A DNA stretch of 64,000 bases, from NCBI RefSeq assembly GCF_013410105.1, contig NZ_JACCCJ010000005.1, positions 156,190-220,189 on the forward strand, given 5' to 3'. A program made the position numbers and the translations under genes. This DNA is from Sphingopyxis sp. JAI108 (lineage in GTDB: Bacteria > Pseudomonadota > Alphaproteobacteria > Sphingomonadales > Sphingomonadaceae). Below, piece by piece: positions 18,020-27,638 of this stretch (position 1 is its first letter; each line of letters begins with the position of its first letter). A model generated the notes under the pieces. The model was not told where the DNA came from and ran no database searches. It was given only the letters and a program-made list of their open reading frames with translations.

Positions 18020-19144
18020 ATGCCGGGGAAATGGATTTGGGCCGCTGGTGCCGCAACGATGATGCACCCCGGCGCCGCTGCGGCGCAGGGCGCGCTCGGC
18101 GCGAATTTCAACGAGCATTTCGAGGATGTCGATTATCGGGAAATCGATGACGCGGGCGCCAAATGGATCCGCCTGTTCCTGCCCATGCCGCAGGTCGATC
18201 GCGGCGCGGCGGAGCATGGCGCCATCCGCACCACCCTTGAAGCGAGTGCGCGGGGGTACAAGACGATCTTCACGCTGAAATGGCCGCAAACCGACCGCGA
18301 CTTTGCCAAGGCGGGAAGCGCGGAGTTTGCGCGCGAACTCGCGCGGCTCGATGCCGTGCTGCCGCTGGTGATGGGCAAGGTCGATATTTTGGTGATCGGC
18401 AACGAGCCCTATTTCGAAACGCGCGAGCAGGACCGCGACCTCGACCTCAATGCCTTTTACGAAACGATGGCGGGCCGCATCATCGCTTATCGCAAGGCCA
18501 ATTGTGGCGGCGAGTGCAAGACGAAGCTCTATATGGGCGCGCTCAACCGGCTCGACCTCAAAAAGAATATTACGCCGTCGACCGAACGCTGGCTGGCTTA
18601 TGTGAAAGCGACGCCCGAGATCGAGGGCGTCAATATCCACCCGCACGTCCCCAGGATCGAGCTGTCGAAAGCCTTCCTCGACTACATCCTGCCGCGGATG
18701 CGGCCCGAGCAGACATTCATCGTCACCGAATTTTCGCTCGTCGGCTGGTGGCAGCAGAATCTGACCAAGCCGGTCGCGCCGGCCTTTGCCGACAAGTATC
18801 AGGCGCCGCGTAACGCGCAAAACTGGCAGATCATCAAGGCGGCGCTCGAAACGCCTTTCCCCAAGGCGCAGTGGGACGATTTCCTGCGGATGAGCCCGTG
18901 GTTCGAGAACCGCAAACATTATCTCGCCAACCAGATGAAGATGTTCCGCGACACCGGCCGGTTGGCGGTCGCGACCTATGGGTTCAAGCAGGGCAGTTCG
19001 ATGTCGAACAATTTCGGTCCGAAGAAGACGCCGTGGCTGCTAAACAGCGTCTATGCCGGACGGACGATCCGTCCCAATCCCGACGGCACCGCGGCATTCA
19101 ATTACGCGTGGATAGACGATTTCCGACGGATGCAGGCGAAATAG
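18020..19144 (+). CDS. Exported clan-GH-A-like glycoside hydrolase, family unassigned (copy 1)
   Basis: A 374-residue exported protein (signal peptide to about AAAQ, residue 23). It looks like a single TIM-barrel retaining glycosidase. VIGNEP places a candidate acid/base at E129, and FIVTEFSLVGWW a candidate nucleophile at E237, about 108 residues apart as in clan GH-A. Other fixed stretches are GANFNEH, WIRLFLPMPQ, GVNIHPH and GFKQGSSMSNNFGP. ATG 18020 follows GGGAGGG. I cannot assign it to a known CAZy family. A close paralog lies at 20810. Given the setting it may be the main galactan-cleaving enzyme, but that is inference; a non-catalytic role is not excluded. Confidence 0.8.
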   Translation: MPGKWIWAAGAATMMHPGAAAAQGALGANFNEHFEDVDYREIDDAGAKWIRLFLPMPQVDRGAAEHGAIRTTLEASARGYKTIFTLKWPQTDRDFAKAGSAEFARELARLDAVLPLVMGKVDILVIGNEPYFETREQDRDLDLNAFYETMAGRIIAYRKANCGGECKTKLYMGALNRLDLKKNITPSTERWLAYVKATPEIEGVNIHPHVPRIELSKAFLDYILPRMRPEQTFIVTEFSLVGWWQQNLTKPVAPAFADKYQAPRNAQNWQIIKAALETPFPKAQWDDFLRMSPWFENRKHYLANQMKMFRDTGRLAVATYGFKQGSSMSNNFGPKKTPWLLNSVYAGRTIRPNPDGTAAFNYAWIDDFRRMQAK

Positions 19145-19170
19145 CCCCGCCGCGTTGCGCGCTCATAATA

Positions 19171-19184
19171 AATCAGATATATCC
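19171..19184 (+). promoter_or_regulatory. Putative regulon operator before sulfatase 3
   Basis: AATCAGATATATCC in the 65-bp gap between the unassigned hydrolase and the next sulfatase, about 26 bp before the GTG start. Matches the locus-wide GATAWAT site. Confidence 0.5.
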
Positions 19185-19209
19185 TACTCAAGTCGATTAG
19201 GAGAGGGTC

Positions 19210-20787
19210 GTGAAATCCATATTGTCGCGTCGGGCGCTGCTGCTGGCGGGCGCGGGAGCGGTCGCGCTGCCGCGTGTCGCCTTGGGGGCCACCCCGCGCA
19301 CCAAGCCCAATATCATCGTCATCTATGCCGACGACCTCGGTTATGGCGATCTGGGTTGTTACGGCGCGACAAATCTCAAGACGCCCAACGTGGACCGTCT
19401 CGCCGCCCGCGGGACGCGCTTCCTCAACGCCCATTCGCCCTCCGCCACCTGCACGCCGTCGCGCTATGCCCTGCTGACCGGCGATTATGCCTGGCGCGCG
19501 TCGGGAACGCAGATCCTGCCCGGCGATGCCCCCGCGCTGATCCGCCCCGGCCAGTTCACCCTGCCGCATATGCTCAGGAAGGCGGGCTATGCGACCGGCG
19601 TTGTCGGCAAATGGCACCTCGGCCTCGGCGACGGCAAGGTCGACTGGAACGGCGAGATCGCGCCGGGGCCGCTCGATGTCGGCTTCGACTATGGCTATTT
19701 CATGCCCGCGACGCTCGACCGCGTGCCGACGGTACTGATCGAGAACCGGCGCGTCGTGAATCTCGATCCCGCCGACCCGATCCGCGTCGATTACAAGTCT
19801 AAGGTCGGCGACGAGCCGACCGGTGCCGAACATCCCGAACAGCTGAAGTTCAAGGGCGATCCCGAACATTCGAACACGATCGTCAACGGCATCAGCCGCA
19901 TCGGTTACATGACCGGCGGCAACGCGGCGCGTTGGAAGGACGAGGAGCTGACCGACCAGCTGCTCGGCAAGGCGGTCGATTTCGTGACCGCGCGCAGGGA
20001 CAAGCCATTCTTCCTCTATTTCGCGATGAACGAGCCGCATGTCCCGCGCGCGCCGCATCCACGCTTCGCCGGCACATCGGGCATGGGGCCGCGCGGCGAC
20101 GCGATCGTCCAGTTCGACTGGACCGTCGGCGCGTTGATGGACAAGCTCGCCGAGCTTGGCATCGCCGACGACACTCTCGTGATCCTCAGCAGCGACAATG
20201 GGCCGATCCTGTTCGACGGTTATGAGGACCAGGCGGTCGAACTGGCGGGTGAGTATAAGCCGTCGGGTCCGTACCAGAGCGGAAAATACAGCATTTACGA
20301 AGGCGGCACGCGCGTGCCGATGATCGTCAGCTGGCCGGGGCATGTCCGCGAAGGCCATGTGTCGGAGGCGCTAGTCGATCATGTCGATATGGTTGCGTCG
20401 CTGGCGGCGCTGGTAGGGCAGGCGCTGCCGCGCGATGCCGCCGTCGACAGCTTCGACATGCTGATGCCGCTGATGGGGCGTAGCGCGCGCGGCCGCGACC
20501 ATGTGATCGAGGATACCAAGCTGATGGTGACGACGGGGACCACCGTCGCGAGCAGCGGCGCGCGCATCCTTGCGCTGCGTGCCGGCGACTGGAAATTCAT
20601 TCGCGGCAGCGTCGAGCCGCACGAGTTTCATGGCAATGCGATCGGGACGCTGCCGCGGCACCAGCTCTACAATCTGGCGGGCGATCCCGGCGAGCGGGCG
20701 AACCTCGCGGACAAAATGCCCGACCTCACCGCGAAGCTGGCGGGCTGGCTCGACAAAATCGAAAAGGACGGCCGCAGCCGCCCGTGA
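19210..20787 (+). CDS. Type I sulfatase, CTPSR
   Basis: Exported sulfatase (525 aa). The N-terminus MKSILSRRALLLAGAGAVALPRVALGA looks like a signal peptide. KPNIIVIYADDLGYGD (D41, D42), formylglycine site C81-T-P-S-R, GKWHLG and SSDNGP follow. Initiation at GTG 19210 is set by AGGAGAGGG just upstream; no other start precedes the signal peptide. The IYADDLGYGDLGCYG opening resembles the arylsulfatase A / GalNAc-6-sulfatase-like groups. It is sandwiched between the two paralogous unassigned hydrolases, suggesting that one oligosaccharide is handled by all three. Substrate not determined. Confidence 0.92.
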   Translation: MKSILSRRALLLAGAGAVALPRVALGATPRTKPNIIVIYADDLGYGDLGCYGATNLKTPNVDRLAARGTRFLNAHSPSATCTPSRYALLTGDYAWRASGTQILPGDAPALIRPGQFTLPHMLRKAGYATGVVGKWHLGLGDGKVDWNGEIAPGPLDVGFDYGYFMPATLDRVPTVLIENRRVVNLDPADPIRVDYKSKVGDEPTGAEHPEQLKFKGDPEHSNTIVNGISRIGYMTGGNAARWKDEELTDQLLGKAVDFVTARRDKPFFLYFAMNEPHVPRAPHPRFAGTSGMGPRGDAIVQFDWTVGALMDKLAELGIADDTLVILSSDNGPILFDGYEDQAVELAGEYKPSGPYQSGKYSIYEGGTRVPMIVSWPGHVREGHVSEALVDHVDMVASLAALVGQALPRDAAVDSFDMLMPLMGRSARGRDHVIEDTKLMVTTGTTVASSGARILALRAGDWKFIRGSVEPHEFHGNAIGTLPRHQLYNLAGDPGERANLADKMPDLTAKLAGWLDKIEKDGRSRP

Positions 20788-20809
20788 CCAGGATCATGAG
20801 GAGATGAAA

Positions 20810-21931
20810 ATGCGGGGATTGTTGACCGCCGTCGCGGCGCTCGCCTGGCTGCCGGGCTTAGCCCAGGCGCAGGGCATTTTGGGGGCGAATTACAACGAGC
20901 ATTATGAGGACGTCGATTACCGCGACCTCGAAAAGGCCGACGCGCGCTGGGTCCGCCTGTTCGTGCCGATGCCGCAGCTCGACCGCGGCGCCGCCGACCA
21001 TGGCGCGGTCAAGGCGATCCTCGATGCCCATGCGCGCGGCTACAAGACGATCCTGACGCTGAAATTTCCTTATAATCGCGGCGATTTCCCCAAGGCGGGC
21101 ACGCCGGCGTTCGCGCGCGAACTGGCGCGTGTCGATGCGGTGCTGCCGCTCGTGGTCGGCAAGGTCGATATCCTCGTCGTCGGCAACGAACCCTATATCG
21201 AAAGCCGCGAGCAGGACCGCGACCTCGATCTCAACGCCTTTTACGAGGCGATGACAAAGCGCGTGATCGACTATCGCGCCAAGGCGTGCCCCGGCGACTG
21301 TAAGACCCGCCTCTATATGGGCGCGCTCAACCGGATGGATCTCAAGAAGAACCAGACCGCGTCGACCGAACGCTGGATGGCGTTCGTCAAGGCGACGCCC
21401 GAGCTCGACGGGGTCAACATCCACCCGCATATCCCGGCGATCGAGGCGTCGAAGCCCTTCCTCGACTATATCCTGCCGCGCATGCGGTCCGAGCAGACAT
21501 TCATCGTCACCGAATTTTCGCTCATCTGGTGGTGGCAGCAGAATATGAAGGGCGTCGTCGCGCCGGCCTTTGCCGACAAATATCAGGCACCGCGCACCGC
21601 GCAGAACTGGCAGATCATCAAGGCAGCGCTCGAAACGCCGTTCCCCAAGGCGCAATGGGACGACTTCCTGCGGATGAGCCCGTGGTTCGAGAACCGCAAA
21701 CATTATGTCGCGAACCAGATGAAGATGTTCCGCGACACCGGCCGGCTCGCAGTCGCGACCTATGGCTTCAAGCAGGGACGTTCGATGTCGAACAATTTCG
21801 GTCCCGACAAGACGCCGTGGCTGATCAACAGCGTGTTCGCGCCGGCGACGATCCGCAAGAATGCGGACGGCAGCGCCGCGCCCAACTATACGATATTCGA
21901 CGACTTCAAGGCGCTCCAGAAGGGTAAATGA
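20810..21931 (+). CDS. Exported clan-GH-A-like glycoside hydrolase, family unassigned (copy 2)
   Basis: Paralog of the 18020-19144 product (373 aa; long identical blocks, especially in the C-terminal half). Signal peptide MRGLLTAVAALAWLPGLAQA. Candidate catalytic pair E127 (VVGNEP) and E235 (IVTEFSLIWWW). Start ATG 20810 is favoured by AGGAG at 6-nt spacing; ATG 20804 sits too close to it. It follows the sulfatase by 22 bp and overlaps the two-propeller GH43 gene by ATGA, so the three are co-transcribed. Retention of both copies around a sulfatase argues for different sulfation preferences rather than redundancy (inference). Confidence 0.8.
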   Translation: MRGLLTAVAALAWLPGLAQAQGILGANYNEHYEDVDYRDLEKADARWVRLFVPMPQLDRGAADHGAVKAILDAHARGYKTILTLKFPYNRGDFPKAGTPAFARELARVDAVLPLVVGKVDILVVGNEPYIESREQDRDLDLNAFYEAMTKRVIDYRAKACPGDCKTRLYMGALNRMDLKKNQTASTERWMAFVKATPELDGVNIHPHIPAIEASKPFLDYILPRMRSEQTFIVTEFSLIWWWQQNMKGVVAPAFADKYQAPRTAQNWQIIKAALETPFPKAQWDDFLRMSPWFENRKHYVANQMKMFRDTGRLAVATYGFKQGRSMSNNFGPDKTPWLINSVFAPATIRKNADGSAAPNYTIFDDFKALQKGK

Positions 21932-23835
21932 CCGTGCAGATGAAGACCTGGATCACCGGCCTGACGCTGGCGGCGCTGTCGCTGGCGCCGTCGGCCGAAG
22001 CGCAACAGAAGCTGAAGAGTGCCGTCGCCGACGATATCTTCGCCGACCACCCGTCGATGGACAAGAATGCGACGGTGATGCCCGCCGCAGACGCCAAGCC
22101 GGTTGCCGCGATCTTTGCCGAACGGCCGATCGGCGACGCGTCGGTCGCGCGGCTGCCGGGGGGCGGGTGGATCCTCACCGGCACGAGCCTGCGTAGCGGC
22201 GCGCGGCACGGCGTCGAACTGTGGACCTCGCCCGACGCGGCGACATGGACGCGCATCGGCCCGGCCAGGATTTCGGGCGAGGGCATCGCGCCCGGCGACG
22301 TGTCCGAACGCTATCTGGCCCCGTCGGTGACGGTTGCGGGCGACAAGCTGTATCTGGCTTTTTCCGACAAGACCGGTTGCGCGCGCGTCGCGACGGGGCT
22401 TGCGGCGCAGCCGGGGGGTGCGTTCAAGGCTTCGCCGTGCCTTGTTGATGGTGCGTCCGACGTGTCACTGTTCGTCGATACGGACGGCACCGGCTATCTG
22501 CTCTGGGGTGGCGGCTCGATTGCGAAGCTGGCTCCGGGTTTCGGCAAGCTCGCCGAAGCGCCGCGCTTCCTCAAACCCGATCAGGCGCTGTTCGCCAAGC
22601 ATCCGCCGGTCGGCAAGGATTGGCCGGTACGCACCCGCGTCGGAACGCGCGGCGCGGCGATGGTCCGCGACGGCGACCGCTATGTTCTTGCCGCGAGCGA
22701 GGTCACGGGGCGGATGCGCACCGCGACCGAGGATCTGTTCGTGGCAGAGGCGCCAACGCCCTACGGCCCGTTCACGATGCGCGCGCTCGCGGTGCCGCAC
22801 GCCGGCCGCGGGTCGCTGGTGCGGCTCGACGATGATCGGCTCGCCGCGGTTTATAACCCCAAATGCGACGACGGCTTTGCGATGTTCTGCGAACAGGTCG
22901 GGCTTGTGCCACTCGAACGCGCGCCCGACGGGCGGCTGCGGCAGGCGGCGTCGGTGATCACCGAGGATAGCGCCGTCGCCGCGCGCAAGGCGCTGGTGAC
23001 CAGCGAGACGATGCGCGACCCTTCGGTGACGCTCGGCGGCGACGGCTTCTACTATCTCGTCGGCACGCTCGACGGCTATGGCTATCACAAGCCCGATGGC
23101 GGGGTGAAGCTGTGGCGCTCGTCGGACCTCAAGCAGTGGGACGAGGTCGGCTTCATCTGGAAGTGGGAGGGCATGGGCTATGATTTCGGCAAGAATATCG
23201 CCGAGCTCTGGGCGCCCGAGATCATGTGGTCGGCGCGCGACAAAACCTATTATCTCGCCTTTTCGGTGATGGAGAAGGGCGTCGGCGGCAAGACCTGGCT
23301 CTATCGCTCGACGACCGGGAAGGCCGATGGGCCTTATGAAAATGTCACCAAAAGCTTCTTCGTCAAAGGCATCGACGGCTTTCCGTTCGAGGATGACGAC
23401 GGCCTTTATTTCCTGTGGGGCGGTGGCAGCATCGGAAAACTCAACGCCGCGCGCAGCGGCTTCGAGGGGCCGGTGCGCAAACTTGTCGACGCCGACGGCG
23501 ACCATGTCGGTTATGAAGGAAACGGGCTGATCAAGGCGAACGGCGTCTATTTCCTGACCGGCGCCGAATGGCACGGGCCGCTGCGCACGCATGGCACCTA
23601 CGACATGATGTACGGCACCTCGAAGAGCCTGTTCGGTCCCTATACGCAGCGCCGCATGGGGGCGCCGCACGGCGGCCATGGCACGGCATTCCGCGATAAG
23701 CAGGGTCGCTATTGGTACACGATGTTCGGCAACGACCCGACCGCGCCCTGGCGTATGCACTTCGGGCTGGTGCCGATCGATATCGGCGATACCGAATCGA
23801 TCGGCATCCCGCGGATCGGCGCCGCGCGCGACTAG
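21928..23835 (+). CDS. Two-propeller GH43-like exported glycosidase
   Basis: A 635-residue exported protein with two consecutive five-bladed beta-propeller halves. The C-terminal half carries a full GH43 set: D364 in MRDPSV, the LWAPEIMW motif, and E530 in GYEGNGL. The N-terminal half repeats the blade pattern (LAPSV..GDKLYLAFS, DTDGTGYLLWGGG) but lacks a clear catalytic triad, so it may be a degenerate duplicate used for binding. The signal peptide ends near SAEAQ. ATG 21928 overlaps the previous stop; ATG 21940 is an alternative. Likely exo-acting on galactan or arabinogalactan-type side chains; the exact linkage is unknown. Confidence 0.82.
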   Translation: MTVQMKTWITGLTLAALSLAPSAEAQQKLKSAVADDIFADHPSMDKNATVMPAADAKPVAAIFAERPIGDASVARLPGGGWILTGTSLRSGARHGVELWTSPDAATWTRIGPARISGEGIAPGDVSERYLAPSVTVAGDKLYLAFSDKTGCARVATGLAAQPGGAFKASPCLVDGASDVSLFVDTDGTGYLLWGGGSIAKLAPGFGKLAEAPRFLKPDQALFAKHPPVGKDWPVRTRVGTRGAAMVRDGDRYVLAASEVTGRMRTATEDLFVAEAPTPYGPFTMRALAVPHAGRGSLVRLDDDRLAAVYNPKCDDGFAMFCEQVGLVPLERAPDGRLRQAASVITEDSAVAARKALVTSETMRDPSVTLGGDGFYYLVGTLDGYGYHKPDGGVKLWRSSDLKQWDEVGFIWKWEGMGYDFGKNIAELWAPEIMWSARDKTYYLAFSVMEKGVGGKTWLYRSTTGKADGPYENVTKSFFVKGIDGFPFEDDDGLYFLWGGGSIGKLNAARSGFEGPVRKLVDADGDHVGYEGNGLIKANGVYFLTGAEWHGPLRTHGTYDMMYGTSKSLFGPYTQRRMGAPHGGHGTAFRDKQGRYWYTMFGNDPTAPWRMHFGLVPIDIGDTESIGIPRIGAARD

Positions 23836-23870
23836 GCGCGCCCCTCACTATTTTCGTCTGCACACCCAAA

Positions 23871-23905
23871 GGCCCGCCGTCCCCTTCGAAGGCGGGCCTT
23901 TTTTT
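23871..23905 (+). terminator. Rho-independent terminator
   Basis: Stem GGCCCGCC (23871-23878) with GGCGGGCC (23891-23898) followed by a run of seven T. It ends the hydrolase-sulfatase-GH43 operon and lies between convergent genes. Confidence 0.85.
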
Positions 23906-23929
23906 GTCAGCGATTGGGATGCGTGCTTG

Positions 23930-24850
23930 TCAGAACTGGAACGGGGCGACCGTGCGCCGTTCGGCGACGAGGAAGGCGTCGGCGACAAGCTGGAGCGGGC
24001 GGATGTCGACGTCGCTCTTGCCCGCCGCGACCAGTTCGGCGAAGCGGGAATAGAGGCGCGGATATTCACGATCCGCGCCGGTCGCAGGTTCACCGCCCGG
24101 CAGTTCGAGCACGCTGCCGCCCATCGACAGGCGCAACATGCCGGCATCGGTTTCAACCTCGATGTCCCAGCTCTGCGGCCCGGTTTGCAGGAAATCGAGG
24201 TCGGCGGTGACCGTGGCATCGCCGCTGCGCATCGCCATCGTCGCGGCGATCGGCGAACTGCGGCAATCGGGAATGTCGATTCGCGCCGCGTCGAGCAGCA
24301 GCGGCGCGGGGAGGATCGCGGTCATGATCGACAGTGCGTTGATGCCGGGGTCGAAGACGCCGAAGCCGCCGGCTTCGAGGATCCACTCCTGCCCCGGGTG
24401 CCAGCGCCGGATGTCTTCCTTCCACCGGATATGCGCGGTGCGGATCTGCTTGTCGGCCAGCCAGTCCCTCGCAGCAGCGACGCCCGCGGCTTCGCGCGAA
24501 TGCCAGGTCGCGAACAGGGTGACGCCGCGCGCGCGGGCGTGGTCGGCGAGCGCGGTGATCTCGGTCGTAGTTGCTGCGGGCGGTTTTTCGAGCATGACAT
24601 GCAGCCCCGCGTCGATCGCCGCCGCGGCGATAGCGTGGCGACCGACGGGCGGGGTGCAGATCGAAACCGCGTCGAGCGCATGATCGGTCGCGATCATTTC
24701 CGCGATATCGGTATGGCCCGGCACGCCGTCGAGCCGTGCATGGCGGCTCGCGGTGGCGACAAGCCGGTATCGATCGTCCGCGTCGATGGCCGGAAGATGC
24801 TGATCGCGCGCTATTTTTCCAATTCCGACCAATCCCAGGCGAATCATCAT
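23930..24850 (-). CDS. gal: D-galactose 1-dehydrogenase (Gfo/Idh/MocA family)
   Basis: A 306-residue cytosolic NAD(P)-dependent oxidoreductase. The Rossmann start GLVGIGKIARDQHLPA and the family motif LEKP (K89) are present. Length and motifs match the galactose 1-dehydrogenases of Pseudomonas and Rhizobium, which oxidise D-galactose to galactonolactone. The setting fits: divergent from a dehydratase-lactonase-mutarotase operon and close to dgoK-dgoA homologs. This would be step one of the De Ley-Doudoroff route. L-arabinose or D-fucose could also be substrates, as these enzymes are often broad. ATG 24850 and ATG 24847 are adjacent alternatives. Confidence 0.82.
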   Translation of the reverse strand: MMIRLGLVGIGKIARDQHLPAIDADDRYRLVATASRHARLDGVPGHTDIAEMIATDHALDAVSICTPPVGRHAIAAAAIDAGLHVMLEKPPAATTTEITALADHARARGVTLFATWHSREAAGVAAARDWLADKQIRTAHIRWKEDIRRWHPGQEWILEAGGFGVFDPGINALSIMTAILPAPLLLDAARIDIPDCRSSPIAATMAMRSGDATVTADLDFLQTGPQSWDIEVETDAGMLRLSMGGSVLELPGGEPATGADREYPRLYSRFAELVAAGKSDVDIRPLQLVADAFLVAERRTVAPFQF

Positions 24851-24870
24851 TCTTCATCCCATTTTTATTT

Positions 24871-24893
24871 GTCTGATATATATGCTTCCTATC
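24871..24893 (+). promoter_or_regulatory. Putative operator/promoter element, divergent region
   Basis: Contains GATATAT within a 19-bp stretch (24875-24893) that recurs without mismatch, inverted, at 45580-45598. Both copies sit between divergent genes of the locus. Confidence 0.5.
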
Positions 24894-24959
24894 TGTGCCG
24901 GTTCAGGTTATCAACCGATTCCGGCCTTGGGCTGAAAATGTGCATCGAGAAGGATATAT

Positions 24960-26771
24960 ATGGGAGACGGGGCGAAAACGCGGCCAGAAGGCAAGGCAGG
25001 GTTGCGGTCGCGTGCCTGGTTCGACAACCCGGACAACCCGGATATGACGGCGCTCTATCTTGAGCGATATCTGAACTATGGTTTCAGCATCGACGAATTG
25101 CAGTCGGGGCGCCCGATCATCGGCATCGCCCAGACCGGCAGCGACCTGACTCCGTGCAACCGCCACCACATCGAGCTCGCGAAGCGCGTCCGCGACGGGA
25201 TTCGCGACGCGGGCGGCATCGCGATCGAATTTCCGACGCATCCGATCCAGGAAACCGGCAAGCGCCCGACCGCTGGGCTCGACCGCAACCTCCAGTATCT
25301 CAGCCTTGTCGAGGCGATTCATGGCTATCCGCTCGATGGCGTGGTGCTGACGATCGGGTGCGACAAGACCACGCCCGCGTGCCTGATGGCGGCGGCGACG
25401 GTGAATCTGCCGGCGATCGCGCTGTCGGTCGGCCCGATGCTCAACGGTTGGTTCAAGGGCGAGCGCACCGGGTCGGGAACGATCGTGTGGAAAGCCCGCG
25501 AACTGCTCGCGGCGGGCGAGATCGACTATAAGGGCTTCCTCGAGCTCGTCGCCTCCTCGGCGCCGTCGACCGGCTGGTGCAACACGATGGGCACCGCGAC
25601 GACGATGAACTCGCTGACCGAGGCGCTCGGCATGTCGCTGCCCGGATCGGCCGCGATCCCCGCGCCTTATCGCGACCGGCAGGAATGCGCGTATCGCACG
25701 GGCATGCAGATCGTCGAGATGGTTCTCGCCGACCGCAAGCCGAGCGATATTTTAACTCGCACCGCCTTCCTCAATGCGATCCGCGTCAATTCGGCGATCG
25801 GCGGATCGACCAACGCGCCGATCCATCTCAACGCGATCGCGCGCCATATCGGCGTCGAACTGACGCTCGAGGATTGGGAGGCGCAAGGCGCCGACGTGCC
25901 GCTGATCGTCAATCTGCAACCGGCGGGCAGCTATCTGGCCGAGGATTTCTATCGCGCGGGCGGGGTCCCCGCGGTGATGGGGCAGTTGCTGCGCGCTGGG
26001 CTGATCGATGGCGAAGCGCTGACCGCCAACGGCCAGACGGTGGCGGCGAATATCGGCGAGGCCGATACGCAGGATATCGATATCATCCGCAAACTCGACG
26101 CACCGCTGAAGCCTGCGGCGGGGCTGACCGTGCTGCGCGGCAATCTGTTCGACAATGCGGTGATGAAGCTCAGCGTCATTTCGCCCGAGTTCCGGGAACG
26201 TTATCTAAGCAATGCGGCGGATCCCGACGCGTTCGAGGGTGTCGCGATCGTGTTCGACGGGCCCGAAGATTATCATAGCCGCATCGACGATCCGGCGCTT
26301 GGTGCCGACGCCAATTCGATCCTGATCATGCGCGGCGCCGGGCCGATCGGCTATCCGGGCGGCGCCGAGGTCGTGAACATGCGCCCGCCCGCGGCCCTGA
26401 TACAGGGCGGCGTCCACGCGCTGCCGTGCATCGGCGACGGGCGCCAATCGGGGACCAGCGGCAGCCCGTCGATCCTGAACGCGGCGCCCGAAGCCGTTGT
26501 CGGCGGCGGGCTGGCTCTTGTCCGGACCGGGGATCGCATCCGTATCGACCTTGCCAAGCGCACGGCGAACATGCTCGTCGACGACGCCGAGCTCGAACGC
26601 CGCCGCGCCGCGCTCAAGGCCGATCCCGACTATATGCCGCCCGCGCAGACGCCGTGGCAGGAAATCCACCGCGCGCTGACCGGGCAGTTCGACGGCGGCG
26701 CGGTCCTCGAAATGGCGGTCAAATATCAGCGCGTCGCGCAGACGCATGGATTGCCGAGAGACAGCCACTGA
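24960..26771 (+). CDS. IlvD/Edd-family sugar-acid dehydratase, probable D-galactonate dehydratase
   Basis: A 603-residue iron-sulfur dehydratase. The three cluster cysteines of the L-arabinonate/D-xylonate dehydratase group are visible: C66 (TPCNRHH), C134 (GCDKTTPAC) and C207 (GWCNTMG). The SGTSGSP serine region is near residue 500. Characterised relatives such as the Rhizobium L-arabinonate dehydratase also accept D-galactonate. With galactose dehydrogenase, lactonase, DgoK and DgoA beside it, conversion of D-galactonate to 2-keto-3-deoxygalactonate is the best reading. It replaces the enolase-type DgoD of enterobacteria. ATG 24960 has AGAAGGA upstream. It overlaps the lactonase gene by one base (TGATG). 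Confidence 0.85.
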   Translation: MGDGAKTRPEGKAGLRSRAWFDNPDNPDMTALYLERYLNYGFSIDELQSGRPIIGIAQTGSDLTPCNRHHIELAKRVRDGIRDAGGIAIEFPTHPIQETGKRPTAGLDRNLQYLSLVEAIHGYPLDGVVLTIGCDKTTPACLMAAATVNLPAIALSVGPMLNGWFKGERTGSGTIVWKARELLAAGEIDYKGFLELVASSAPSTGWCNTMGTATTMNSLTEALGMSLPGSAAIPAPYRDRQECAYRTGMQIVEMVLADRKPSDILTRTAFLNAIRVNSAIGGSTNAPIHLNAIARHIGVELTLEDWEAQGADVPLIVNLQPAGSYLAEDFYRAGGVPAVMGQLLRAGLIDGEALTANGQTVAANIGEADTQDIDIIRKLDAPLKPAAGLTVLRGNLFDNAVMKLSVISPEFRERYLSNAADPDAFEGVAIVFDGPEDYHSRIDDPALGADANSILIMRGAGPIGYPGGAEVVNMRPPAALIQGGVHALPCIGDGRQSGTSGSPSILNAAPEAVVGGGLALVRTGDRIRIDLAKRTANMLVDDAELERRRAALKADPDYMPPAQTPWQEIHRALTGQFDGGAVLEMAVKYQRVAQTHGLPRDSH

Positions 26772-27625
26772 TGTCTGATGTGCGGGTGATCGCGCGCGAC
26801 GGGCGCGACCGGCTGGGCGAAGGCCCGATGTGGTCGGCGCGGCACGATGCGCTGTTCTGGGTCGATATCCTCGGCCGGCGGATCAACCGCATGGCGCTGG
26901 CGGACGGGCGCGTCGACAGTTTCGACCAGCCGCATTACGCAGCCTGGATCATCGAGCGCGAGGCGGGCGGCTTCGTTGCGGGGATCGGCCGCGATATCGT
27001 CCGGATCGACCTTGAGGCCGACGAACGGGAGCCGATCGTATCGGTCGATCCGCGCAACGCCGGTAATCGGCTGAACGATGCGAAAGCAGATGCGCGCGGC
27101 CGGATCTGGGCCGGGACGATGCCGGTCACCTGCGACCGGCCCTCGGGCGCCTTCTATCGCCTCGATCCGGACGGCGCGCTGGCGCAGGTCGACGGGCCCT
27201 ATACGATCGCCAACGGTCCGGCGATCGATCCGGACGGCGCCTTCCTGCTACACACCGACACCGCGCGCGGGACGATCTTTCGTTTCGATGTTCGGGACGA
27301 CGGCTCGCTCGGCGAGGCCGCGCCCTTCATCGTCTTCGACGAGCAATGGGGCAATCCCGACGGGATGACCTTCGACGCCGAAGGCGGCTTGTGGGTCGCC
27401 TGTTGGGGGGCTTCGCGCGTCATGCGCTTTGCGCCCGACGGTGCGCCCGATCGTCATATCGACCTTCCTGCGTCGCAAATCACCAGCTGCACCTTTGCCG
27501 GCCCCCATCTCGACCGGCTGTTCGTAACCTCGGCGTCTGATGGCGTGACCGAGGAACATGGCGGCGCCTTGTTCGAGGTCGATCCGGGGTGTCGCGGCCT
27601 GCCGACGCTGAAATATAAGGGTTAG
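26771..27625 (+). CDS. SMP-30/gluconolactonase-family sugar lactonase
   Basis: A 284-residue six-bladed propeller lactonase of the SMP-30 family. The metal-binding residues are visible: E17 (LGEGPMW), N148 (IANGPAIDPDG) and D197 (NPDGMTFD), with N102 in the NRLNDAK loop. No signal peptide, so it acts in the cytosol on the lactone made by galactose dehydrogenase. The start overlaps the dehydratase stop, implying translational coupling. Expected reaction: galactonolactone to galactonate. Related enzymes accept arabino-, glucono- and xylonolactones, so the specificity rests on context. Confidence 0.88.
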   Translation: MSDVRVIARDGRDRLGEGPMWSARHDALFWVDILGRRINRMALADGRVDSFDQPHYAAWIIEREAGGFVAGIGRDIVRIDLEADEREPIVSVDPRNAGNRLNDAKADARGRIWAGTMPVTCDRPSGAFYRLDPDGALAQVDGPYTIANGPAIDPDGAFLLHTDTARGTIFRFDVRDDGSLGEAAPFIVFDEQWGNPDGMTFDAEGGLWVACWGASRVMRFAPDGAPDRHIDLPASQITSCTFAGPHLDRLFVTSASDGVTEEHGGALFEVDPGCRGLPTLKYKG

Positions 27626-27638
27626 AGGAGTGAAGAAG

